A stretch of 64,000 nt of DNA, taken from contig OZ024861.1 in the NCBI GenBank assembly GCA_964017155.1, positions 23,488,713 through 23,552,712 of the forward strand, written 5' to 3'. The number at the start of each line of letters is the position of its first letter. Within the stretch, counting starts at the first letter, position 1. Positions 34,442-45,753 of this stretch are shown here, in pieces. This DNA comes from Oasisia sp. SBJ-2009 (lineage: Eukaryota; Annelida; Polychaeta; Sabellida; Siboglinidae). The notes under the pieces were generated by a model. The model worked only from the letters and a program-made list of their open reading frames with translations. It made no database searches and was not told the origin of the DNA. The translations under genes and the position numbers were made by a program.

Positions 34442-36280
34442 TTACTACCACCTGGATGACACGGACCATGATGTCATCAACCGCTACCTGTCTAACCTGG
34501 TGGAGAGAGCTTTGTCTCAGTTGGAACTGTCCTACTGCATTGAGATGGCCGAGGTGAGAGGTCGTCATATTGTGTGTTCTGCAGAGAGCTTAGTTTAAAA
34601 TACACTAAAAGTAATATTGTCTGAATTTTTATAAATAATTAAATCATAAGTTTTACTACGCTTTTACATAATCTAACTGATAACCTTGTTTTATTTTTAT
34701 TTACTTATATTTTTATAATATTTACATTTTAAAGGCTATTTATTTGTATGTAACGGTATCATCTGTATATGGGTTGTTTTACCTGAAATAAATGTATTCA
34801 TATTCGTATTCATATTACAGCATGTAGCTGCAAAATTATTTCTTCAGAAATGAACTGCTGGATTCTAAATTATGCTTTTATTGTTTTGTTGTGGTACATA
34901 TTTTATACTTTACATTCAAATTAATTGTCGTATTAATCTTAAATAAAATATTGTGTTTGTTAAATAAAAAAAATATTAAAAAAGATCTGTGACCACGTCA
35001 TTTAACAATTAAAAACATTCCAATGATGAAAACACTTGTTTCTTCAGATATGCATTGTAAAACACCATTAATCCAATATCAACTTGTGTACATATCCATT
35101 TGAAAGTGTGCCATTCTCATCCATTTGAAAGTGTGTCATTCTCATTATTGTTACCATTATATACATCTTCTAAGATAAGTTTAAAAACAACATTTTGAAG
35201 CATACATGTCCAGTACTACCCAGTATACTGACCGGTGTATTGACCACAGGACAACCACGGAGTGACCGCAACAACCCTGGGAAGAATTGCCTCCTACTAC
35301 TACCTCCACCACACAAGTGTGAAGATGTTCCGAGATGACCTGTCTCCAAGCTGTACCATTCCAGATGTCATCCAAGTGCTTGCGGTCAGTCTCCCTCTCA
35401 TGCTCTCTTCTACAGTCCATCTCTATCAGTTTAAACCAGTTCACAGACCATGGACCATTTCACCAAGATAAAGAACTCTTAAGGAAATTCATCCTTAAAT
35501 AAAATCCATTGTTACAAATTACTTTAAAAATTCAAATATCCATTGCTATATTACCATGGACACTATTTCCATGACACACCAGTGAGAATGTCCTGTCAAG
35601 ACATTAACAGTTTTCAAGTATTCAAGCTTATGGTGAAGGATCAAAATTGTGCAAAATCAGGTTTAACAGCTCTTAACAACATTTGTGAAATGGTGCCAGG
35701 GGCTGTCATAGCCAACGCTACAGTACTTAGACATTGAACTTGTCTCCATAAGTATTTAATAATATTTGAAGGCAGCTGATAATATTTGTTAACATATTTC
35801 CGGTAATGCGGTAATGCAGAATTTTTAATATCTGTGTCTTTATTTTCATTGTTATGTTTTTGGCAAACTGAAATGCTGAGTCATTGGGGTGTTGCAAATG
35901 CCATCACATCAAAGCAAATTAAGATAAGGGAGGCCAAGAAAACTTTACTTTCACTTTCGGTTTGGCACACTGTGTCCAACATGTGATGTTTTGCGTGTGT
36001 CTTCAGATGGCCCACGAGTACAATGAGTTGCCAGTGAGACACAACGAGGACCACGTCAACAGGTGTGTCTGCTGTGTCTGTCTCCTCACCGGCCTCTAAG
36101 TTGATGACTGTCAGTCAGGCCGATTGACTCCTTTTTGTGCCATCTCTCAACTCAGATTCATGAGGATGTTGAAGACTTATTGTTATTCTGAAAATGTATC
36201 TACACAGGATGGATAACTCTTAGTCATGTGTGCACATCCATGTACACATTTGTGGTTGCACATGTATGTATGTATGTATG

Positions 36281-36348
<68 letters not shown>

Positions 36349-39300
36349 TGTGTATGCATACATGTGTGCATGTGAAATAGCATCCAGAGGGTATGACGAG
36401 ACAGACTCACATCCCCTCCACAGGGACTAGGGGTAGAGATGAAGCCCTGTATTTTTGTATTGCCGCAGTTAGATAGTCTCCACTCCATCCCTGTATCTGT
36501 AGCGATATGATCACAATCATTCATTTGATTAAAATTGTATTGTTTCTTTATTAATCATATTATTAATTGTTGATAATAAAAAATTATATATTGTTAATAA
36601 TGCTTTTTAATAAGTATTATTAATAACAAATAATTACTATTGATTATTAGTAATTATTAAAAGTATTAGTAAGTATTAATACTTATTAATACGTATTTAT
36701 CAGTGTTAATCAGTATTAATATTCATTAATAAGTATTAATATTTATTAATGGTTATTAATACTTAGTAAACATTACGGATTTAGGTATATTATTATTAAT
36801 AATTATTATTAATACATATTAATAAGTATTACTAAAATAATTATGTATTATTATTAATTACTAATTATATATATAAAAAAATATTACATATTATTATAAT
36901 AATAGTTTTATCAGTAATACTAACCAATGTTTTGTTGTTGTGTATAGTGAGCTGGCGAAGCTGCTGCCGCTGCCGGTCGACTCCCACTCCTACGACAGCT
37001 CCAACACCAAGGCCCACCTGCTGCTGCAGGCCCACTTCTCTCAGCAACTACTGCCCTCCTCCGACTACCACACCGACACCAAGTCTGTCCTCGACCAGGC
37101 CATCCGCATCCTGCAGGTAGGAACCCTTCTAGTACGACCACTGGCCATCCGCATCCTGCAGGTAGGAACCCTTCTAGTACGACCACTGGACATCCGCATC
37201 CTGCAGGTAGGAACCCTTCTAGTACGACCACTGGCCATCCGCATCCTGCAGTTAGGAACCCTTCTAGTACGACCGCTGGCCATCCGCATCCTGCAGTTAG
37301 GAACCCTTCTAGTACGACCGCTGGACATCCGCATCCTGCAGGTGTGAACCCTTCTACTACGACCACTTGCCATCCGCATCCTGCAGGTAGGAACCCTTCT
37401 AGTACGATCACTGGCCATCCGCATCCTGCAGGTAGGAACCCTTGTAGTATGACCACTGGCCATCCGCATCCTACAGGTAGGAACCCTTCTAGTACGACCA
37501 CTGGCCATCCGCATCCTGCAGGTAGGAACCCTTCTAACACGACCACTGGCCAACCGCACCCCGCAGGTAGGAACCCTTCTAGCACGACCACTGGCCAACC
37601 GCATCCCGCAGGTAGGAACCCTTCTAGCACGACCACTGGCCCCCTCTTGCTCTCTCCCTCTCTCTCTCCCTATCTCCCCCCTCCCTCTCCACCATTCTCC
37701 TGTTTCTTTCCATCTGCCTCTCTTTTGTCACTAAGAGTCCCTTTGAGATCAAAGATGACAATTCACCTCCACCTCGTCTGTTTGGGTGTGATGGGTTTGT
37801 CGGATGTCTTGCTGTGTAACTCTGTTGATATATGTTTAGCTAAAATATGTTGGTAATTAGAATCCCCATGACTGCTGGGTTGACATGCAGTGTCCACTGT
37901 GTTCCAGGCGATGCTGGACGTGAGTGCTGACCAGGGCTGGCTGGTCACTAGTCTCCACGTCATCCACTTGGTCCAGATGGTGGTACAGGGCCGGTGGCTG
38001 ACAGACAACGCCCTCCTGTGTCTGCCCCACGTACAGCCCCATCACCTGGCCTGCTTCATGTGAGTCGACGCTACTGTACTACAGCTCTGAAGACTGAACT
38101 TATCATATGGTTCTAAACACTTGTGTTTTGTAATAACTGTACCAGTTCAGGGAACTATATATATATGTTGTATATATTTACATTACATCGCATCGCATCG
38201 CATCGCATCGCATCGCATCGCATCGCATCGCATCGCATCGCATCGCATCGCATCGCATCGCATCGCATCGCATCGCACCGCACCGCACCGCACCGCACCG
38301 CACCGCACCGCACCGCACCGCACCGCACCGCACCGCATTGCACTACACTACACTACACTACACTACACTACACTACACTACACTACACTACACTACACTA
38401 CACTACACTACACTACACTACACTACACTACAGTGTTTTATGCTATATTTTGTAGTAATTGTAAGTCATACTGCTTTTACCGTTTTGTGTTGAAGATGAG
38501 TTATTGATTGACTGGTTGATTTATTGGTTAGTTAACTGATTGGTTGATTTATTAACTGACCTATGGGAAACTGGTTGAATAGTTTCAGAAAGCACCTTTG
38601 CAAAGAAACAAATATACAGAGACATTTTCATTATGTACAAAAAATAACCTGTGAGGGGTTTTTGACACAAAAAACAGCATTATCGCAGAATGTGCAAGAC
38701 GGTGTGATTGTGTTCAGCGTGCCAGGACCCCGCAGGAGGCTCCCCCTGGACTGTCTGCCGGAACTAATGCACGCCATTGATTGCCAGCCTCAAGTCCTCT
38801 CCAAGATGTTGGCCCAAGAGTTCTCTCAAGGACAGATCAACCAGGCGAGTGGCACAGGGCAAACTTAAGATGTCAAATATCCTCATTTAGATATCCTTGC
38901 AAGCCCGGGTAACTCCCTACGAGAAATGTGTGATTTTAGCCAAGTCAAACTAATATATTGTGTTTGAAGAGCTTTCTCAGTGACAGACCAACCAGACAGA
39001 TTTCATTTAGCAAATTATAAATGTCAAGTGTCTTCACTCAAGAGCCAAAATATGAGTTCATTGGAGATGCTTGTCAGTTTATTGATATCTATCACACAAA
39101 AAGAGTATTTCAAAAAGGTTAATGTTATTGTAATAGAAGTTTGTATTTAAAAGAAATTGTATTTGCATTATGAATAGCTTGGGTTATGGTTCATTTAAGT
39201 AATACTCTTTAAATGTTTTATACCTAGGATTTGCATATAAAACTCAAACAGGTTAATTCTGTGAACATTTTGATAATATGTTTAAATTTGTGAACATTTC

Positions 39301-40592
39301 GAAAATATCTAAGCATTCATACAGAACACGTTCTTATGACATTATATACACACTATAGTTTTTGATAAAATATTCACTCTACTTATCAATTGAACAAATC
39401 CCCCAGAAGCAATGTATAGAGCACACTGAGCACCTGATACTGCGCTAGATAACAACTTACTTTAACATGGACATGAGAGAAGATGTTGCTGGTTGTAGAT
39501 ACATGATGTGTTGGTCACCTCCCTGTCAATGATGTTGCTGGTTGTAGATATACGATGTGCTGGTGCACCTCCCTGTCATCAATGTCTCCCTCTCCCTGAA
39601 GGGCTGGTGGGAGACGACAGAGGGAGAACAGGAGACAAGGCCTGTTCCACGGAATAGCTCCAGTAAGGCACTACCTCGTAATGTCATAAGCAAATTTCTT
39701 CAACCAGCCACTAAGAAGGGAGGAGACTGTCAACTTTGGATAGATAGGAGTAGGATTAGAAGAAGGGAAGAACTGGGAAGAAATCAGGGATATAGTAGTG
39801 GACATACATCAGGAAGATGTGAGGGGAAACATGTATAAGAATTAGGAAGATATTGAAAGATAAAAATAAAAAAATCAGACCTTGAGACATTCACCATATA
39901 TACATGAAGTACCATGTAATGAAGATGACACACTTTTATGACGCTTGAGAACCACATTTCAAAGACACATTTTATATTTTTACAACCTCGAGAATCAAAA
40001 TTTAAAGGTGTAAATAGCCAGAATCATTAAAAGTAATCATGAATACGGATACATAAGAGTTATTACCATAACAAAGATTAAGGATAAAAATACAGTTTGG
40101 AATAAGTATATCAGGTAAAGGGAACCCAAATAGTAGTAAATCACGTGGCTAAATACCTTCTCAGACACAGAAGCAAGTTCTATATCCAGGAGTGTACGAG
40201 GAAGTAAGTACTACACATCTCTACATCTAAGTGCATGTGTGTCTCGTTTGACCAGATGGAGGGCGACCAAGAGATGACCAGTGGATGCCCGTTCACGCTG
40301 ACCAGGAGTATGTACTCAGCATTGACCTTCACAGGGTCAACAAGGTCAAGGTGAGAAACAACATTACATGCTTTACTGGTGTTGTATTTTGACACTTTGA
40401 ACCTTGAAACTGATAAGAACCCTTAAGTAATAGAAACATTCGGAAAATAAAGATATTACTTTTGTCTTGAAAGGTCATAGATTAATTCCTAATAGTTTAT
40501 TGCCTGAGGTGCATGCTGTCTAGAAGAAAAATATAACACGTCAACACACAGACCCATTCACACAGACACTCACACAGAAAACACACATGCAG

Positions 40593-40666
<74 letters not shown>

Positions 40667-40703
40667 ACACACCCAGACACACACACACACACACACACAC
40701 AGA

Positions 40704-40760
<57 letters not shown>

Positions 40761-40770
40761 ACACACACAG

Positions 40771-40804
<34 letters not shown>

Positions 40805-40829
40805 ACACACACAGACACACACACACACA

Positions 40830-40889
<60 letters not shown>

Positions 40890-41268
40890 CACACACTATC
40901 ATAGTAACATCATTGGCTGACTAAATCATCCTCATCACATCAACGTCATTGTTGATCTTCAGTCGAGGAACACACAAGCCCACTCCCCCCGCTTCCCAAA
41001 ACCAAAGGATGAAGGTTGGATCCTAGTTCTGGGGGAGGTAGACTCGCGCGAGGTGATTGCAGTCAAGAGGATGGGGTACAGAAGAGGGCAGTCGTCTGTC
41101 CAGCTGGCCTTCTACACCCCGGAGACAGTGGGGCGGGTGATCTACACCCTGTACCTGATGAGTGACTGCTACTTGGGCCTAGACCAGCAGTATGATGTCT
41201 GTCTCAATGTCATCGAGGCAAGTCTTGAGACTCAAGTAAACAGCGAACTCCTCAACGAATCCAACTAG
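34442..41268 (+). CDS. ASCC3: ASCC3 C-terminal exons (activating signal cointegrator 1 complex subunit 3), 5' part not in window
   Basis: Nine exons: 34442-34553, 35250-35384, 36007-36062, 36948-37116, 37908-38059, 38718-38844, 39548-39662, 40256-40350, 40963-41268. Phases agree throughout, giving 421 codons plus TAG. Diagnostic strings are LELSYCIEM, GRIASYYYLHH, ELPVRHNEDHVNSELAKLLP, TKAHLLLQAH, AMLDVSADQGWLVTSLH, HLPVINVSLSLKG, HADQEYVL, KDEGWILVLGEVD and SDCYLGLDQQYD. These match the last winged-helix and second Sec63 region of ASCC3, an SF2 helicase of ~2,200 residues that acts in the ASC-1 complex in alkylation repair and splitting of stalled ribosomes (family knowledge). Oddities: one donor is GC (exon ending 38844); the exon-4 donor is inside a 45-bp minisatellite; the exon-7 acceptor is duplicated. 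About seven residues seem absent between exons 5 and 6, possibly an unseen micro-exon. No exons for the helicase cassettes are visible upstream. Confidence 0.93.
36266..36352. repeat. (TGCG)n microsatellite in ASCC3 intron
   Basis: TATG units grade into about 19 TGCG units, a CpG-rich tetranucleotide in an AT-rich intron. Confidence 0.95.
37098..37640 (+). repeat. 45-bp minisatellite containing the ASCC3 exon-4 splice donor
   Basis: Twelve tandem 45-bp units beginning CATCCGCATCCTGCAG (37101, 37146 ... 37596). The first unit is the real exon end and donor (CTGCAG-GTAGGAAC at 37116/37117). Ten of twelve units keep a GT after CAG; units 4 and 5 have CAGTTAGG instead. The unit is 15 codons and stays in frame until TGA in unit 6. 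Confidence 0.95.
38186..38430. repeat. Three-block pentanucleotide array in ASCC3 intron
   Basis: 18 copies of CATCG, then 12 of CACCG, one CATTG, then 18 of CACTA, with sharp borders and no mixing. Confidence 0.97.
39482..39580 (+). repeat. Tandem duplication of ASCC3 exon-7 acceptor region
   Basis: 39482-39530 (GATGTTGCTGGTTGTAGATA...) and 39531-39580 are copies. The second is the used acceptor and exon start; the first is diverged and frame-shifted. Confidence 0.85.
40587..40896. repeat. (CA)n microsatellite with CAGACA interruptions
   Basis: About 310 bp of CA repeat in the last ASCC3 intron. Confidence 0.97.
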
Positions 41269-42307
41269 GCAGTCTTGGTGTAAGATCTCTCATATAGATA
41301 TGTATTTCTATACTTCGCACAAATATTTAATGTCACAACGGATGTTTGCAGGGCAGTACGCAGAAATGTGTGTTTATAATGTGCCATTTGTCTTGGTTGA
41401 AAATCCTTTTTTTCAATTGAAATTATGCATTACGTATGTTATTAAGATCATCTATTGCCTTGTACCAGACTACAGAAAATGTCAATATTAAACAAGACTT
41501 GCATCATTTTGTCAGGTAATGCTTAGTAGCATAAGTATTTGCTTTTCAAACTTTAAAACATTTTCATTCAAATTTATAGTTGTAAATTTATACAAGACAA
41601 TACTTTATAATGTGTCTTACGGTGTAAGCTAATCCATGTTGATACATGATACCGCTCATTCCTCCCATGATCATGTTTGGTTACTAGAAGCTGTACAAAG
41701 CAGCCTGTGTAGCTAGAACTTCTCTAGCATGGTCAACAGATATCTGTATAATTTCACAACGCATCTTTGTTCTTTTATAATTCATGGTGTCTTCATAAGA
41801 TCATCCTGTGTGACTTTAAGTTGGCAAAAAATGGCTCTCAGGTGTCTGCCACTTGCCAGTGATATTAATAATTGTTATAGTTCCTTATTTGTCAAAACGA
41901 CACTGTCTGCGGGAGATGATTATGCATCAAATGAGTGATATGAGAAGCAGAAGGTAGATTAAGTAGCAGTGTTACATCGGGTCATGTCTGACCGAGCACA
42001 GGAGTATCCTATTTTTTCATCACCTCACTGCATATGCATATATGTTAAACAAGAATAATTGACAAGGTTTAATTACAATAAGTTATGTTGTTGCAACTGG
42101 TTACTGCACAGTTTTGAAACTGAAAAGAGTTGTGAATAAAACTTGAATGTTGGAGTCAACTGTTGTTGCAAATTGAATAAACGTTTGCAGTCGAATGTTG
42201 CTTGAATGTTGTGTTACAGGAATTAAGGTTGTGTGATTTGAAGGAATAAATTAAAGATATTGTAATAGTTGTCATTCATACAGTTCTTTAACTGAGAAAA
42301 TAGTTAG
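41269..42307. other. ASCC3 3' flank
   Basis: No further coding seen. AATAAA motifs near 42135 and 42175 could end a long 3'UTR. Confidence 0.5.
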
Positions 42308-42534
42308 AGGTGTGTGTGTATGTGTGTATGTATGTGTTGTGTGTGTGTGTTGTGTGTGTTGTGTGTATGTGTTGTGTGTGTGTTGTGTGTATGTGTTGTG
42401 TGTGAGTGTGTGTGTGTGGTGTGTGTGTGTGTGTGTTGTGTGTATGTGTTGTTTGTTTGTGTGTGTGTGTGTTGTGTGTATGTGTTGTGTGTGTATGTGT
42501 TGTGTGTGTTGTGTGTATGTGTTGTTTATTTGTT

Positions 42535-42571
<37 letters not shown>

Positions 42572-42593
42572 TGTGTGTGTGTGTGTGTGTGTG

Positions 42594-42690
<97 letters not shown>
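42308..42690. repeat. (GT)n / TGTTGTG low-complexity tract
   Basis: GT repeat with regular TGTTGTG and TATG interruptions, followed to about 42960 by a GA-rich tract. Between ASCC3 and R6. Confidence 0.95.
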
Positions 42691-42691
<1 letters not shown>

Positions 42692-43601
42692 GAGATGGGG
42701 GTGAGACTGGGGAGACAGAAATACAGGGAGGCGGAGATACAGGGTATGAGAGGGAAAGAATGATGAAAGATACAGAGGTAGGGGAAGAAACATGGGAGAG
42801 AGAGAGAGAAGACAGTTGATGAGAGAGGTGGTAGGGGAAGAGGGATGGAGAGAAGAGAATGATGGGAGAGGAGAATACACAAGATGAGAGAAATAGAGAG
42901 GAGGAAGTAATGAGAAGAGAGAAAAAGACAGAGGGTGACATGAGCTGGAGTCAAGAGAAAGCATATATAAATAGACAAACACACACAGCAGACAGGGAGA
43001 CTTTAGGAGACTATCATTTTATTGCCAACTGAAAATTTTAATTATGTATATACACGTGTATATAAGCATCACCTGTTAATTGCCAAGGCAACATATGTTG
43101 CTCATTCAAACATAATACTATATTGATTATCAAAACATGACAGAAGCCGTGCACCAAACACACATGGCGTATCTAATATACAAACTGCACTTTGAAGTTT
43201 TTATTTTTAATTCGTTACAATAAGGATATTGCTCCATTAATTAACAGTAGGGTAGCAATTTTAATTAGTATTGTTATTTACAAAAGTTACTTGTGCAAAT
43301 ATATGCATGCCCTGGCTGTGTTTTATAGAGAAACACAAACATGTGGCTTCGTGCTACAGTCCGCTTTCATCTAACCTGCACTTGCTTACAAAATGTCATT
43401 ACACACTGCCAACGAAGAGCTATGTACGTTGTATTATCCTAATTTATCCATTGCAAAATATATACACGCACAGCGCCAGTATAAAACATATCCTGGGCTA
43501 CATACACAATGACGTAACATGTCTGCAACTGATGGTGGGAGCTCATCGGGGCAAACGCATCACGCTACAAATGCAAGAAACGCCTGCGTTTGTAGTCAAT
43601 A

Positions 43602-43604
<3 letters not shown>

Positions 43605-43682
<78 letters not shown>

Positions 43683-43690
43683 ATATATAT
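43605..43690. repeat. (AC)n then (TA)n microsatellite
   Basis: About 34 AC units followed by TATATA and a short GT run, so the flanks can fold back. Confidence 0.95.
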
Positions 43691-44042
43691 GTGTGTGTGT
43701 GCTTCGATTATTAACCGCCTATCATTAACATCGTCTCCAGGCTGGGGTAGCGTTCGTGCGTTGCGTCATGGTACGAGTTTTCTTGAACCTTCTTTGGTAC
43801 AGCGTAGTTCCTCGCCTCGGACGGCGCCAAGTGGACAAACGGTGGCCCGCGTCAAGGCTGATCTTGTGGTGATGCGACGTTTGTGTCATCTACAATCAGA
43901 ATCAAATGTAACGTTTGAATATTTTGGGAACGCGAATTTGTTTCTCCTTTCATGAAGACGTCGACCAGCTGAATTGAAGGATATTACTAATGTGCAAATA
44001 ATGCAACTTTATTTCACAAAACGAACGCACGATTTTATTTAT

Positions 44043-44266
44043 CTAGGCACCAGGTTTATTTCCTTGCAACAGTTGGTAAACAATACCCAGTGTCGTCAAC
44101 AGAAAAGCTATTCTAACCCCCCTGATTTTGCCACATTGGCCATCACTTTGTGAAAAGCACGTTGCATGACACCTTGCGGGACAATAGAACATCAGGCCGC
44201 CAGGACACGAACAGACCGGACACCGTCGGGTAATTAACCACCATAAACAACCGACTCTGCCAGGCA
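44043..44266 (-). CDS. Possible Cys-rich terminal exon, gene unassigned
   Basis: After a good acceptor (TTCTACAG) the minus strand has a 2-base-start (phase 1) open frame ending in TAG at 44043. It encodes a Cys-rich stretch (RRCPVCSCPGG, FYCPARCHATC, GQC) followed by a hydrophobic segment GVRIAFLLTTLGIVYQLL. The phase would fit the R6 donor at 45092, or it could belong to a separate small gene; extended upstream it also has an ATG at 44351. An AATAAA lies within its last codons. I do not recognise a family. Eight Cys in about 35 residues argue weakly for a real product. Confidence 0.25.
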
Positions 44267-45072
44267 CTGTAGAAGATATTACACTAAACATACGCTGAGC
44301 AATGGCTGTAATTATACCATGCCGATTTCGTACAACTGTTGGTGGCGCCACTTCTGTCCATATGACTTTGACGTACGTGTAGGATTTTCAAGTCAGAGTT
44401 ACGGATCCCAAATAAACATGATATTTTTCCTGAGCTCATACCGGAAAAGGGGAAACAGAGAACTGGATTTACTTGTTGCAGTTGAGGGAGAAGTAAGGAT
44501 GGAAGAGATCGGGGTTGATGAGATAGAGCCATGAAGATCGAAGTTGAAGAAAGGTAAGGAGGCAGGTGTAGAGACGTTGGCACCAACAGAGAAACAACAG
44601 GAAAAGGTGCAGGTTTGCGAAAAATAACGGGATAAGAAGAATCGAGGGAGCGAAGAGAGCGGATAAGAGCAGAATGGACGAACTGAGAGTGGAGATTGGA
44701 GTGAAGGGAAGTTTTAAAAAGAAATTGATGAGGAGTAGGTCGAAATTGGGCGGTCTTGTGGAAAGAATGGGAGATGAACAACTGGCAGAGATCCGATCTC
44801 CAGAAGGTGAAAGATAAAAGGAAGCGAGGAAGACCAAGACTGCGTTAAGAGATATCTGAAAAGTGAGAGGAGAATGGAGAACGACAGCAAAAGAGAGGAG
44901 TTGGAAACTATAAAGAGATAACCTAGTGAGAGAAAAGTGAGGAAAGAAAAGATGAAGACAAAGACGACAGTAACCATGGCTAACTTCTCCAAAAGGAGAG
45001 CAACAATGTTTGCTGACCAGATAGTTATTACCGTTGACCACAGACCTACATTGTTTTACCAGAATGAAACAA

Positions 45073-45709
45073 CTAATAGTACAAACCTGAAATGAGCTCG
45101 AGGTACGGGTGCTCCTCTGTGCTCGGACTCCGTGACGGCACGGGCGGTGCATCAGCACTCGGCGCTGACTGAGGTACCGTCGAGGCGTTACTCGGAGTCC
45201 GAGACGGCACAGGTGGCAGGGCGGCGGCGTGCGTGGTCTGAGGGTGGGACTCGGGTAGTTCCTCGTAGACATTTCCAGCTGGAGGTGCTTCTTCGTAGAC
45301 GTGCGCGGCGGAATATGCAGAAGTGACGTAGGGGCCGTCGAAGCTGTGCGCCGTCTTCTGAGAGGAGATTGTCGATGGTCTCATCTTCTTTAAGTCGCCG
45401 CTGCACACAAGACAAGACGAGGTTGTGGTGTGTAGATGTTTTAATGTTGAATATTTAGAAACTTGTGTCACGATGTGTGATGACTTCAAACTATTTGAGG
45501 GTGCATGGGAAGGAGTGGGAAATGGGTTCGTCCTTATATTTTGTGGAAAGCGGCGACCTCTGGGAGGCGGAAGATTGGCTCCAAACATGTGGTAGAGAGA
45601 TACATTAGAACATTGAAATCCCGGCCCCACGCAGGCACACACAAGTACAAGCACGCACGAACGCACACATAGGCGTACACAACACATCACACACAGACAC
45701 ACGCACACA

Positions 45710-45753
<44 letters not shown>

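Noticed and set aside
36920..37636. 238- and 179-codon minus-strand frames
   Set aside because: Antisense translations of the 45-bp minisatellite in ASCC3.
38121..38507. His/Ile/Ala and Thr/Leu/His/Tyr repeat proteins
   Set aside because: Translations of the pentanucleotide array in an ASCC3 intron.
40497..42984. Cys/Val, His/Thr and similar repeat proteins
   Set aside because: Translations of CA/GT microsatellites.
44469..45272. 267-codon minus-strand frame (Ser/Leu/Phe-rich)
   Set aside because: It overlaps the R6 tail exon in another frame and runs through a GA-rich intron or 3' flank. There are no domain signs.
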